Positions 24,676 to 38,300 of a stretch of 64,000 bases of DNA are shown here, in pieces. How positions within the stretch are numbered: position 1 is the stretch's first letter; every line of letters starts with the position of its first letter. Below the pieces are notes generated by a model. It had not been told where the DNA came from. It worked only from the letters and a program-made list of their open reading frames with translations, and did no database searches. Origin of the DNA: Ptychodera flava (Eukaryota; Hemichordata; Enteropneusta; Ptychoderidae); the NCBI RefSeq assembly GCF_041260155.1, contig NC_091929.1:45549244-45613243 (forward strand), in the 5' to 3' direction. A program made the position numbers and the translations under genes.

Positions 24676-26076
24676 GTCCGTTTGTGAGGCGTCCGTCCAC
24701 TCAAATATCTTGAGAACCGCAGTACTTACTGATTTGATATTTGTTGTGTAGATGAAAAATATGATTTTGAGAAACTATTTTTTTATTTTTTGATATTGTT
24801 GAAAATAGGCAAATTAATGCCAAAAAAGGTGTTTTTGGTAAAAAATCTTCTTCTTCATAACCGCTGGTCAGACAGCTTTGTTATTTGGTATACAGGTCCC
24901 TAGGGGTAACCCAACTTAGACTTGTTCAAATTGTGATGAAATATGCAAATCTGTATTTTTAAGGAATTTTTTGTCATTTTTGGTCAAAATTTGACTTACA
25001 TTGTATGTAATTCTTGTACTGTATAAACCCTATCAATTCACCCAGAAAAAAATAATTAATATGATTTTAAATAATTGAATTAATTAGGAAATCATCAAAG
25101 CCAAAATAATTTTAGTGTAGAATTATCAGAAAGTTCAACTTTTTTGACAGTTCATAGTGAAATGCTTACCATCTTGGAGGATTAAAACATGTAAAGGCAA
25201 CTTTCCTGAATCCCAACTTTGACATATTCTGAACCGTCATTTATTGTGCCTGTATGTTATCTAAAAGAAATTGCTCAAAATAGTCAATAGAGATAGAGAT
25301 AGAGATAGAGATAGAGATAGAAAAGTTCTAATTTCCATTTATGGTTGACTTGGTAAGGATAAAATAAAATTACTTTTTGAGGAAAAAAATAGAGTGGTCA
25401 ATTAAAAGAGTGGTCAAAGTGATAGGGTTTTTATGGTAAAGCTGGGCTGTATAAAGATTCCTCATGTGCTATTTATAGCAATTATGCAATCTGTGTAAAC
25501 AGTGCAATGAAAGTGTAACATGATTCCTTATAATGCTTTTGATGACTTGAACTCTTAAGTTTCAAACCTTTGTCTCTTCAGTGTGCTTTCTCTGAGTATG
25601 TACAGTCTCAACTTATTAAACAGAACTCAATGTTAATCAAAGATATCCACCTTCTTCATCAATATATGTGTCACAAAAGGTTATTCTCTACATAACACAA
25701 CAGAGCTCTGTCAACTGTTGAGTTGCTTGTTCTTTCAAAACCGCTGGTCAGACAGCTTTAATATTTAGTTTACTTGTCCGTAGGATGACCTTAGTGAGAT
25801 AATTTCATAGAGTCAGGAAATACTTAATTTTGTATCCATGTCTATAGTAGCTTCAGGGACTTTGGCCCTATGTTTTGCTCTATTTATTTTGTAAGTCAAT
25901 TGTTACAGTTATTGTTTACATTTAAATTTTAGTCTGGACCAAAATACACTTGTTGACAATAACAATGTACTTTAGATGTACTCATGTACAGGATGTGTCT
26001 CTCAATATGCTTTTGGGGGTCACATCAAAAAAACTGCAGACTACATACAAAAGTGAAAAAAATCATGGAAAGTTAA

Positions 26077-26631
26077 AGCTACTGTCCTTTTAATTGAAAA
26101 AGTGAATATAAGCATTGTGCTAATAAGCAGCTTCTCGGAAGCCTTTAGCTGAATGGTCGGCTGCAACTCATTGTCCAGACTGAATTAATTCTAAACAACC
26201 AATCAGGTAGAGAGTAGCCCCAGTTCCAGACTCTCTAAGTTGCTCTTGGTAATGACAGTCTACCAATCAGATATAACCATCCAAGCCGCTGATTACCAGC
26301 CAGCATTCTTGTTCCTCTCGCATACAATATCACACACTTACACCACTTGGTGGCGCTGCTACAGTTGTATGATATGCTTTGCATCCACGTGTAAAAGTTG
26401 ATCTTTCTAAATGCTTCAAATATGTATAAGATTATGATTTGTGACAGTACCAGACATTAAATAACAAACTTTGAAATACTAAAAGGACAGTTGAACATTT
26501 TTCAATCTATATCTAATTTTATGATTTCAAAGTATGCTACTTGTAACTGAGTCTTGTAGCTAGTTTTGAAAGCCATTTTCAGAAAATTGTACTGTCCTAA
26601 TATTGTTGGCAACTTCTTAGTAATTGTAGCT
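26077..26631. mobile_element. about 555-bp TTAA-ended non-autonomous element
   Basis: The left end is TTAA-AGCTACTGTCCTTTTAA and the right end AGTAATTGTAGCT-TTAA. Subterminal CTGTCCTTTT and AAAAGGACAG (near 26480) also pair. No transposase frame is visible. Confidence 0.65.
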
Positions 26632-27158
26632 TTAAAATATATAGCACTTTATACAACCACACAAGATATCTACTAGACCTACCGGTATCAAGCATGTGCA
26701 AAAACACCAAACGGAATGTATTATACATGAAACACAGTACTTCAAAGTGAACTTCAAAGACTAAAGGTACGCTACGTGTAGGTGGTTAAATGTATTATGT
26801 ATCCTATGAGAAAACCTTATCAACTCTTGTTTGCTCATAATGGACGGATCAATATCTTATGAAAAGTTGGCAAATTGAAAATTGCATTTTGGCACACACA
26901 ATATCAGCTCTCCATTAAGGTACTGGAAGGCCTTGACGTGTTCATCCCTATTCCTTGTAAACAGGTCCATGTTTCCTATTGTTAACAATAGGTTTGGGCC
27001 AAACCATGGTGGTAAAGGGGTTAAAATTCCAAACAATTCATCTCACAACAGCAAACACGAATCTGACACTGGTTGTCGACGAATGGCCTACAATGGAATA
27101 TCCTCTGTAAATAACACATGCTCATTAAATCCAGTTGATGAAAACCAATGTGAGGGAT

Positions 27159-30100
27159 TCAATAGATCGTCCAAGTTACTTGTTTCATGTGTGTTTGAGG
27201 ACCACTCAATTCTTCTAACGCTTGTCTTGACCGATCTGCAGGAGAGAACACACAAAGACTCATTAATATAACCATACTTCTGACCCACTATGGTCTTTGT
27301 GCTGCAATTAACACAATTTACAAAACTGCAAGTTGCTTTTATCTTGCACAAGAATTTATCCATAATGATCTATGAGACTGTACTATCTGAAAAAGCTGTA
27401 TGGAACAAGATTCCATCACTGTCGGATGTTTCCATGTAAGAAGATGACAGCATCCATGAGTGTCAGATCTGCCAGTCTAGTTTGGATCTAACATACGGAA
27501 TCATACTTGCTGCTTTGTGCAAGTAATAACTAAATTTTTAGCATTAGCCATTCTCTCATTGGTTTCTATCATGAAGCATGCAGAATTATATGTTTCTGTA
27601 AGGACGGACAAGCTAGTGTTGTCATAACATTTATGTCATCTCACAGACCAGGGAAAGCTTTTTTAGCAATCGTATTGTCACCACAGAACTCAAAATATGG
27701 TAAAAAGTTTTGAAAATCTGTCGCTTACAACATTCAAATTTCTTTGAATGTCAAATTTCTGCAGACAAACAAACATTGTCGGTATAAGGGTCAAAGGTTG
27801 TAGTCAAAGGTTAATAAGAAATGACCTATGAAGATGCAGTATACCTGTTATGAGCGGACATCCATCAAATAATAGAATTGAAATTCTTGGACAACACTCC
27901 ATGACAGCTTCAACGGATTCATCTGTCACACGGATGCAATGGTTCATGTGAATCTCTGTCAAGGACTGCTTGCAACAACCAGTCACCAGACTGATTACAC
28001 CATCATCTGTTACCTTGGTTACAAAGAGGAGAAAAAGTTTACATGAATTCAATAAAAGAGAAAGAGCAGGAAAGCTCAAGATTCGTAAGAAAAGAAATTC
28101 TTTAATTTGAAGTATATCACAAACAACCCTTGATTTTGAAAGATAATGGTTGAAAGTTTGCTCGAGGAAAGTTTGAGCAAAAAGTTGAATCTTTGAAAAT
28201 TGAGGTGGGGACTACCGGTACCTTAAACACTGATACTATAGTAATAGGTACCTTTGTCTTGCAGAAATTGACACTTTTCAACATTCTGCAATGTTTGCCA
28301 AGAGCTTCTAAAGACGCATCTGTGATTTGACGACATCCGCCGATGTTCAGCAGCATCAGCTGCCTGCAGCATTGTGATAGGGAGATAACTGCATCATCTG
28401 TGATGTTGAGACATCTTCTCAGGTATACTGTCTGCAATATTGGGCAGGACTGGGCTACAAGCTGTACTCCTTGGGCAGAAAAGGATGAAAAGTAAACATT
28501 TGCATAGGTGAGAGATTGTGCCCAAATTTCTCAGAAAGATTTCTCTTTCAAAATTTCAGGAGCAGTACCGATAAAATTTCTAGGTAACTTTGTAACTGCT
28601 AAACCCATAGTTATCGATGGGGATTGTTGACCTGTTTACAGTAAATGTGAAACACACAGGTTACAGTGTTGTAAAAGTACAACCAAAGCATTAGGTACAT
28701 TCTTAATAGCGCTGATCGCAAATGATGTCAATTTTTCTCTCATTAATGTGCATAAATAAATATTTCTCCACATTTTCCGCATAAACAACGAAAACAAAAC
28801 CTGCTTATGTTACAATGGCTACTAAGTCACACTAATTGATATGAATTTATGGCTCAGACTACAAGCAGCAACAACAGCCGTGCATACAACAACAAAATTT
28901 CTCCGAATTTTAGGCAGCGTTGTCCGAACTCACGCGCATGCAGCTATATTTAGAAACAAACTTGAAATCGCAATCAACGCTATTGCATACCCCCTTCAAT
29001 GTAGGAAGGAGTTGTTGTAAACTAAAAAATTTTCCACTCACTACACTGTACCAGTAGGCTTCTGCAATATGTTGCACATAAGGCCAGGTAAAAACAAATT
29101 ATTGTTCATCAGATTATTTTGGACAAAGCTACAGTGGCGGAGAGCGAATTTTTTTAACAAACCAGCAAAATTTCCCTCTAGTTGCACTGTAACTAATGAC
29201 TTGGAGTCTAGATTTTACAAACTGTCCACAATATCAAGGCATTATAGAAACAGGCAGTGTTGACAGAACACATGTAGAGCATTTCTGAATGCTTCCTGAA
29301 GAAAATGATAATCTGTAAAATATGTGCAACAAAAGTGCTATATATGGTATGTGCCACAATTTCAAAAAAAAAATCCAAATTGGCTACAGTAGACACGTCA
29401 ATTCATTCTTTCTGGCCTCATTGTTTTTGCTAAAAAAACACATGATTATGAAAAGTGACTACTATTAACGTTTTCAGAAAGTTGGTAAAACTACTTTAGA
29501 TTTGAGGAAATCCTTTTTTGCATTTGGTGGGACCAAAAATCACATACCTCTTGTGGTGATAGAGGTTCTGTTTTCTTTGGCAGCATTTAGATCTAGTTTT
29601 CTCAACTGTTTGCACAGCGTTATAGCCTGGAGTCCGTCATCCGTAACGTCACACTCACTCAAGTCAAGTACTTTTACTCTATCATGGATAACCTGCAAAA
29701 AATTGCAGAATTTTACATTATCATACGTGCAGTGCGCATCACCAACAGATTTTCTGACACTCAAATATTTAAAAACAAATAAACAAATATGCTTCCAACT
29801 ATTTTCATATTGATTGGTAAACATTAGCTTCTGGCTGGAAGGTTTACAGTACCCCATGTCTATGCTCATTAACCTTTTGGGTGCCAAAGTCAATTTTTGT
29901 TGACTTTTTATTACATGCCTCGATGTGAGTGCAAATCAGTGCATTGATTTGAATAGGAACATCCGGGATGTTAGCGGGCCGTTGAACGATGTACTGACTG
30001 GTTTCCATGGTTACCCTGTCCAGTGAAGCTCTTCGACATTTTCGACGTTAAAGTAGACGCTTAACGCTAGATGTAAAATATCCATGCGCCCTGCTATTTT

Positions 30101-31663
30101 GACTTTCGGTAAAATCTGTTTGATGCTGGTCGATAATGGTAAAATTGTTTGAAACGGCCCTGCATGTTACTAAAGGTCATATATTATTAACTGTGAAGAG
30201 GCATGTAATAAAAATATTATTGCCTGAATACGTGGGTTTATATGCCCTCGCAACAGGAGACAATTTGCCCTCCTGGCGTTGGGCAAATTGTCACCTGCTC
30301 TCGGGCACATAAACCCATGAATTCAGGCAATAATATATAGTATTAATTATCAATGCAGGCAATTTTTTTCAGAACAAGACAATTTTTTCAGATTTTCCCC
30401 AACATTTTGACCAACAACTGTAGCCTATGAAATGTTATGTCCATTTGGTCTAAAACGGTCATAATAATTACAACAAAATTAATAAAACTTGGTAAAATGT
30501 TGCACTAAAATTTTGGAGGGAAAAATTACAGCACTCAAAGGGTTAAAATTTTGCCTGTAATGACATAAACTTCATAACAAGACAGAAAAGACGATTTCAA
30601 ATGGACCACTTGTGATCTTCTTACCTTAGAAATGTTGTCATCTGTGAGAAGGCCCCGTTTGCTCAGAAGATTCAGTAACCTATCCTTGACTCTAGAGGGC
30701 AGACTTTCAACTTCGGTGATGTACTGAGGCAGATGAGTCACCACAAACTGAAGAGACCTAGTGAGCAAATAAATGGATGAATTAAATAATTACTATTTTC
30801 TCAGGATTTCTCTCACATGGGGAGAATGTCTTCCTCTGTAAACATTTTTTGGGAAATTGTGAAATTGTGAAACTTATTCAAAGTATCATTATCACACTTA
30901 TTAAACTATTACACCAATTTTGTTTATGTAAATTGAGCAGTTTGTGGTTGCAGGTTTTTTTGGTGTTACTAAATATAGCTACATGCACACAACATCAGAC
31001 ACTGCTGCTAGAAATTTGGAAAAATTTTGTCAGTGTGACATGTATGGCTGTTTCAGTGTTTGCAGCTTTGTTTCTGAGTCTATTGTCTTCCCCCCCCCCC
31101 CCCCCCCCCCCCTGTGTTTATGGTAACAAAGCAGTTTATCAGGTCTGGTATGTTCTATTTCCAAAAATATAATCCACATTTTTGGATAAATATGTTTTTC
31201 GTTACTATTGAGAAAATAATGACATCATTTGCAAATAGCCGCATATGTCCCTGGAACACATTGTTTCAATTCAAGGAAAAAATAAGAAATTACATTGTAC
31301 TTTTATTGACACGTATCAACACGACATACTTATTAAAATGACTTGTAGGTCATGGACAGTAGAGGTCTTCCCCCCTCTACTGCCTATGCTTGTAGGTGAT
31401 GGACAATGAAACGACAAGCATTTTAGTTTCGAATATTACACTCACGCGAGCTACAGGTACAATATACATACTGGGAAAAGTAGGTCTATGGATTAGGCAA
31501 GTCTGGCGAGCTGCAGGCTTCAGTAATTGTTGACATCAAATTTATGCTCTGCTAACCGGTGTTCTGCAGTTTTTATATGAAAGAAGGAGCAAAAATATAT
31601 TGTAACTTACGATGTAAATAAAGTTGGAACGGAGCTACAGTTGACGTATGTCATAGCCGCCAT
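27159..31663 (-). CDS. AMN1: AMN1 homologue, leucine-rich-repeat protein, 6 exons
   Basis: Minus-strand coding exons in gene order are 31663-31611, 30757-30625, 29692-29548, 28469-28252, 28013-27845 and 27235-27159. All introns are GT-AG and the frame is kept, giving 264 aa against about 258 in human. The start is the ATG in AAAGATGGCGGC. After an N-terminal helical segment ([19 protein letters not shown]) come LRRs of the cysteine-containing type: [74 protein letters not shown]. The end, [19 protein letters not shown], matches vertebrate AMN1 closely. Yeast Amn1 blocks mitotic exit by binding Tem1 and acts with an SCF ligase; the animal protein is little studied, so the molecular role here is inferred by family only. 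Introns 2 and 4 hold TTAA elements. Confidence 0.93.
28125..28224. mobile_element. fragment of the AAGGTAGTATGCACCTCG TTAA family
   Basis: One end only, reversed: CCCTTGATTTTGAAAGA, GGTTGAAAGTTTGCTCGAGG and the tip GGGGACTACCGGTACCTTAA. It lies in AMN1 intron 4. Confidence 0.6.
29869..30543. mobile_element. about 675-bp TTAA-ended element holding a hairpin
   Basis: The ends are TTAACCTTTTGGGTGC and GCACTCAAAGGGTTAA. Inside, ATTACATGCCTC (about 29911) pairs with GAGGCATGTAAT (about 30199). A separate near-perfect hairpin fills 30214-30336 (ATATTATTGCCTGAATACGTG / TGAATTCAGGCAATAATAT), so it is probably a younger foldback within an older one. It lies in AMN1 intron 2. Confidence 0.7.
31090..31112. 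repeat. poly-C run
   Basis: A homopolymer of about 22 C lies in AMN1 intron 1. Such runs are prone to length error in assemblies. Confidence 0.95.
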
Positions 31664-33023
31664 CTTTCCGTCGATGTTGTTTCGTCTGACTTTGTCGGTG
31701 AGGGCGCTGTGAAATAAGAAATCGGTCCCAGCATGGTCCGAGTGTCCGAGTGCTCATCTGCTACTTTCTGATGTTGCTGCAATTTAACCCTCAGCCTATC
31801 AAAGTGAATATCAGAGTCTTTTTTAAATGACCGATCATATTTCTATTGGTCTACGATTAAATTCTGGCATCATTTAATTAATTAATATTCTTTTGATATA
31901 TCTGCTTTGAATTCAACGAATGCATCATAAACCGGCCGTTAAGATTGACTGGATCAAAACTGCAAAAAAAGGTCTGCAGTTTAAAGAAGTGCCGAAATTA
32001 ATTAAATACTCCTCAATTTGTTACGGCAAATTAACCCCTCCCTGCATGATATTGCACATGTATCCCACCATCAACAATTCACCGATAGATTGGCTAGCTC
32101 AGCTTTGTTAGATGCTCATTTGGCTAAGTATAACTTAAACCACTAATCTGCCGTTCATCTACCTCATGTCGTCTTTACATTTCCTTCGTTCAGGCCATTT
32201 ATCGCTGTTTGCTTTTTAATCATTTCAAATGCAATCATTGTTTGGACAACTGATTCCACCGAGCATTACTCTAAAGCTATTGAATAAGCCAAAAGGCAGC
32301 CGATCGAAGTAATTGGAATAAATTATTATTAAACGTTATCATTATTATTACTCCAGGGGGAATAAAAATTTTCGATTTTTCAGAAAAATAAGATGTTGAA
32401 TTTATTTTGTTTTCAAGAGCTTTTAAATGAGTCTCCACAAGTGATAGATTAGAAAAGAATTAGGAACATTTGCATCTGAATCTCTGTTCCCGAGGAACAT
32501 TTTAGTTTAATATAGGTATACATGTACTGTAATGCACTCGTGGAGACTTGTGAAGTTTTTTTCGGCCTGAATACCATTAAAGTAAATGATTTGACATCAA
32601 CAGTACAGTTTGAGCGTGTGGGTGAATTCAAGGATATCATTTACACCGAAATTTGAAGCTTGATCAATATTCAGGAGACAGACAATCGCGTTTGAATATG
32701 ATTGCAGAGTAGTTAGTAGGAAATGGCATCAATCAATATCATACTTAAATAGGAAATCATTCCCTTCGAACGTTATTTTTTTCCATTTTTATTAATTGAA
32801 AACAAGATACACTTTCGCATACGGGAACATGCTGAACGGGCCCTACATGTTTTATAGACAGAGTATCAAAACAAACTGGTAATTACGATTTCTTGCATCT
32901 GACGTAAACGGATTTGACAAGACTGCAAATGTTGGCGAACAGTAAACCGTAAGTGAAGTTATATTTAGCTGTCAAAATCATTTATCAACATTATTTACGT
33001 AAGTGCACACTTGATTCTTATAG

Positions 33024-33152
33024 CCTGCTAATAGGTAGTTTCGGTTACCCAGAAAGCTCTGCGGGCTCTCTTCCGGTCGCCCCAGTAGGGGCGGCGCGGC
33101 CGGAGAGAGCCCCGCAAAGCAGTTTAGGTACAAACCGAGACTAGCTAATAGG
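33024..33152. repeat. GC-rich foldback element, about 129 bp
   Basis: The arms CCTGCTAATAGGTAGTTTCGG and, reversed, CCTATTAGCTAGTCTCGG continue through GCGGGCTCTCTTCCGG / CCGGAGAGAGCCCCGC to a small GC-rich loop. Its composition is unlike the AT-rich surroundings. Confidence 0.75.
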
Positions 33153-35288
33153 ATATAACTTTGTGCCATTGAATGGTTAAGTTCTGCAGCCACATTGGTA
33201 CGTCTTTATCTTGCAACGTGTGTAATTATGCATCGAAGTCATTTTGAATTTTTATCGAAGTGAAAGACTGGTATGAAAGGTTGTCGCTAGTCCAGGTTTT
33301 TGTGCCTCGAGCGCTAATGAACCATATGCTACACTTGTGTATGTCACAAAACTCCGAAAATGAAACCATGATGACACATTGCTTCCCTGTAGTTTGTGTG
33401 ATAGTGAGTGTACCAGCGTGAGTGCTTCTGAACTCTACAACGTGTGGAGGGTATCAGTCAGAAAAATACATCAATGCTTCACGGCCCCTAGATCCATATC
33501 ATGCACCGTGCGTGTGCAAGCAACTTCTATCCGCCGTACAACTATCTGAGCATAAATATATAATTTGCTTCCTTTGATATAAGTTGTCCGCTATCCTCGC
33601 GTTAACAACGGCGACTATTAGAAGAGATCTTCGTTTAGAGTGTACACTATCAATTTTTAACTCGACAGACATTATTATGTGTTGACCAGATCCCAATGAC
33701 GTGGTGCATGACATTTTTTCTATACCCTAACACACCTGGAACATAATTTGGGATAATTAGACGGTGTAGTAGTGTTGCTTTAATCAGTAAATGTATGCTC
33801 ATCTGCTTTTCTTTTCTGCAATTAACTTGTTTTTATGGGCTATTTGTTATATTGCAACTTTCAGCTATAGGGTACCTAAGACTTTTGAGAAATTTAAACT
33901 GTTAAAAGATCCAATTCTCCATAATAAGTTCCAATCATGGTACCTATTATCTGTTTTTCAGTGGCGTGCATTAACTTAACAAGTGAAATTGCATATAGGA
34001 GAGACAACTATGGTGTTTAATTTCACCATAGCCTTAATTTAACGTCGATAGCCGGATTCTCATCACGGCGACTGAAGGACTATACGGGGTGGTCGTGCAC
34101 CATTCGTAAGGCAGATAAAAAAGTGTTTTCCCTGCACGTTCATTAAAAGGGGCACTTTCTGGCCCATTGTCAACATTAAGGGGGGGAGACTTGATATCTA
34201 GGGGCAGTCACTTTTGACGTTGATTTTGCCTTCCTAGGAAGTGCTTCCCAATATCATTACGATCGTCATCCAGTTCAGTTGCGTCGTCTATGTCGCATGC
34301 AGCACCCATACTAACACCGATATCAAGATGTTTGTCAGCTTGTGATGTGCTCGGCCAATCTCTGTCTTCTGTCGATTTGTTACCCACAAGTTTCCCCGAC
34401 TCAGAATTTGACGTATGTGTTCGCTTGGACCCGATTCGGTCCGAATTTGGGGGTTTAAATCCATGGAAATATGTACCGATCTCCGATCAAACAATTGTGT
34501 TGCATTGCGATATGCGTGCCTACACAATACTAAAGCTGGAATTTTTATCAAATTCCAGCATTGATACACACAGTTCGCTACACTATGCGCTTTGGTCACC
34601 CTCATATATCAGTATATGTGGACGTCTTTGCTTGCTGTGTTTTGTGCGCAATTTACTGTCAGTAACTTTTCGGGGCACGCAACGGCTCGAAATGCGCAAT
34701 GTGCGCAATCGCGCAGTCGAGAGAAAACTCTGTAAAATCGACGAAAATGCATATTGGTCGCTTCTATACCTTGCTGATTTTATTTATTATTCGACTGACG
34801 CCCCAAAATATTAAAACATGGTTTATAAAGGGTACTGGCACTAATCGTTTCATATATTTAAGATGGAAAGCACCTACAGAGACAGATATTCGGACTCTCA
34901 AATTTTCCAAAATTTTTCAGGTCTACCGCTTGGGGGTGTTTTATTTTGAAACTCTTGGCGTAAAAAAAATCAACGTCTCACCTTATTTTAACCGCAATTT
35001 TGCTTTCCCCTTAAAGTTATTTTCCCCTGACTATAGGTACAGATTGATAATTCCTCTTAAAGTATTCATGGACGGAGCATGTTGCTGTGCTATTTGCTAG
35101 TCAAAAAAATGAATTATCGTTCTTTAAGGTTGGTACCGGTCTTGATTTGCTCCGTGGCAATGATAATAGACGTACAGGGTATATTTTCTGTAATATATCC
35201 GTTTCTAATTTATCTAAAATGACACCTACTTAAACTTAATGATGCTAAATTCAGTGTCGAGGTGTTTTATAAATGCGATACATGTCAT

Positions 35289-35299
35289 GTAGAATCCAT
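35289..35299 (+). promoter_or_regulatory. shared upstream motif GTRGAATCCAT, gene A
   Basis: GTAGAATCCAT lies 57 bp before the gene A ATG. The same 11-mer stands at nearly the same distance before genes B and C. It may be a core-promoter or 5' UTR element. Confidence 0.5.
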
Positions 35300-35345
35300 C
35301 ATATATACACGCCACATGAAGATTACAGCCTAGCAAACCATCGCC

Positions 35346-38300
35346 ATGTATCGTTCAGCCGCAATTTTCACCATACTTGTTGTAATGGGTGCCGGCATCA
35401 ATGCTGTAAGTTGTAATATCATATATCTCTCAAAAGTAAACCCATTTCAAAGAAATGTTTTTGATTGTTATACCTACTACATTTTCCTGTTGATAGCAGC
35501 ATATGTCACACACAACAAAAAATATATTTGGCCATTACGTAGAAAGTGTATAGGCTTAAGGCTGCAATATCTGTTTTCACAAAAGAGATAATCACACAAA
35601 AGTGAAATACGTACGATTTCTGTCGCGAGTGATTGTAAAGTTCCAGAACAGATCAACGCCAACGGTGACTAGTTTCATTGCTTCAGTGGATTTTCTTGCA
35701 CAATGACCAATGTCTCGGATTTGTTGTACATGTAAACGGTTAAAGGGATACAGTCGTCGGAACTGCGCTCAAAGGTCGTATGGGACCCATACGACCAATG
35801 TAAACACTGTATCCAAGGTACGATGGTGATTGATGAAAGTTAAAACATGTCTGTCATAATCTACATCGTATAATTTAAATGTTGCAGCTATGATGATGAG
35901 GTGCATCTAGATATCGTGCACGAAATACATTGTTTGTAAACAAGAAACTCGCACAGGCGCAGTTCCGACGACCGTTAATGTTACCAAATAAGGACATCGT
36001 AAGTACTCTCTGGTGTCGCGGAATTCAATTGAATGTTTTTAAAGTATTGACAATCTACTGGCATGCTACAGTTACATTTTGCAAAACCAAACTTGCACTG
36101 CAGACGGCTTCACAAACTTGGCAAAGTTATGATTGCGTAATACCAGACCTATAACTATAAGCTCAGAAGGCACTGTCGAAAGAATATTTTGTTTATAAGA
36201 TCATTATACTTCTTGAAGGACCTCATTGCAGTGGACGAAATTGACCTTGTTAACATGATACAGCCTTTACAAGGTGAAGATTACCGTAAGTAATGTTATC
36301 TTACAATGATTAATTCATTCATTTGCTGAGTGCGTTCACAAATAATGGGGGGGGGGGAGGGGGGCCTGGAGAAATCGTGATTGATTTTTTTTCAAACTCC
36401 TCCTCAACACCCCCAAAAATTTCGATTCCTTCTCTATAAGATCAAAGTTTTTCAAGACTCTCTTATGATCATATATGATATATACGTCACGTTTGGCTTC
36501 ACTCAGGAAGCACTAGCGGACAAACACACAAGCCCGAAGAAAGTGAGAATCTGGAGTTTATTTATCACTTCGGTGAACAGATACAGCTTATTTGGATTAC
36601 AACAACAAAAACAGCCTCAGACTTTGTGTCCATATGATTTCCAAATTATGGTTTTCTGTAAAACATGGAGCACTTTGTCGCTTTACAGGAAACTACCTCC
36701 ATGATGCCACCTAGTTCAGTGAGATTTATCTGTGGAGCACGTTTTCTGTGTCAGCCGTGATTAATGACAAGAATGATACTAATAAGGGAAAACAGGCTTT
36801 AAGGTAGTATGCTCCTTGAAAATGAAAGACTTAAACTCTTGCTCAAACTTTCCTCGATGAAAGTTTTAACCATTCTCTTACCAAATCAACAACACAAATC
36901 GGGGGTCACCGTGCAAAATTTGGAAAAAGCGAAACAAATTACTCGACATTTTGCGATATTTGAAATTCAAAATGGACATCATTCCTGTGTTAACTCTGTT
37001 TGATAAAAATAAAACTTTGGATTTTCGAAAAACTAAGACAATGAATGTTTTCCTTTTGCGAAGAGCTTTAAAATGAGACCCCACAAGTGGTAGATCAGAA
37101 AAGAATTGTAGAAATTTGAGTTCGAATATCTGTCCCCGAGGCTCATTCTACTTTAAGAAACAACTTGACGCCGTGAAGTAATGTTCTGGAGAATTTATTT
37201 TCAAAGACTCTCCTAATACGTGGGATATGGACTTTAGGCCTACTGAATGTGTTGAGGAACGGTCCCGGGCTGTATCAGCCTGTTTATAATATTTTGTTGT
37301 CCTTGTCTTTGTATTGTCATATGCTGTTGCCACCGAAAACGCATTATCTCCATGAAGTCGGCCCTTGGAGTCGATGCTACCTAAACATGGCTTATGTACA
37401 TCAGATGATTCACATTATCATTATTTATTATCATTTTCAGAATGTTCAAAACAGGGCGAAATATTTTGTGATACGCCAACACCGCCTTGCGAAGTAGGTT
37501 GTATGAGTATAGAAAAATGTTGGCGGCTAACGTGCACAGGGGTTTGCCCGGGCTTAGATCCTAAACCTTTCAGCGGAGCTGATCTTACCAGTGTGTGCCA
37601 ATCAATAGTTGCAACGTTAAAGGTACTCAAAACAGGTAAGGCATGACGCAGCGCAGAAATTAAAATTACAGTGAGATTAAGGTGGCATAAATGACTGTTG
37701 TGTATTCATCAGAAACTTCCTAAAGCATGCATAGATCGTTTTGTGTGATTATATGTGGGGATAGAATACGCCTCGGTGATAGATACTCTCAAATAACTTA
37801 TCCAATATTTTTTGGCCCACCACATGTGTGGGCTCATTTGAAGCTTATGGATTAAATAAGGATTTTACCGGCTTAGTTTTGTAAAATCGGGAACTTAATT
37901 TCTCCCATAGAAATAACACACTGTACAATTTGTTGTTTAGTACCAAAATTTGCACAGTGACCCCTGATTTATATTCTTGATTTTGAAAGAGAATGGTTGA
38001 AAGTTTACCCGAGAAAATTTGAGCGAAAGTTTAAGGCTTTTATTTTCGAGGTGCGAACTTCCTTAATGTCTGCACAAAGCTCCATCAAATCCGAAGCATG
38101 TTGACGAGTGTCGTGTAATGTATTGCTAATTCGATATGCAAATTAGGAAGTCCTCTTTATTCCAACCAACATCTACTTATATATGACCGAACATTTGACA
38201 CGCAAAATGTTATGCAAGGTATATTATCAACCTGTCATGTTAATTAGCCCTCTTAATGAATGCACGCCATTAACATATATTTTAATTTGGTTAAAAGTGA

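Larger units (their letters stand above)
23001..27158. other. convergent intergenic region between PIH1D1 and AMN1
   Basis: It contains the presumed PIH1D1 3' UTR (a candidate AATAAA at 24475-24480), TTAA elements, a (TATG)n tract at about 24636-24675, an AGAGAT tract at about 25288-25320, and a repeat with ACCGCTGGTCAGACAGCTTT at about 24860 and 25740. No additional gene is visible. Confidence 0.55.
31664..35345. other. intergenic region between divergent AMN1 and the secreted-protein cluster
   Basis: It holds the AMN1 promoter side (31664-31800), a TTAA-family fragment near 32350-32513, a GC-rich foldback at 33024-33152, a SINE-like fragment at about 33380-33480 and another TTAA-family fragment near 34860-34990. 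A 174-codon plus frame (34290-34814) overlaps a 105-codon minus frame, has no recognisable domain, and is not called as a gene. Confidence 0.5.

Noticed and set aside
34290-34814. 174-codon plus-strand open frame
   Set aside because: No recognisable domain, no start context or splice support, and a comparable frame lies on the opposite strand.
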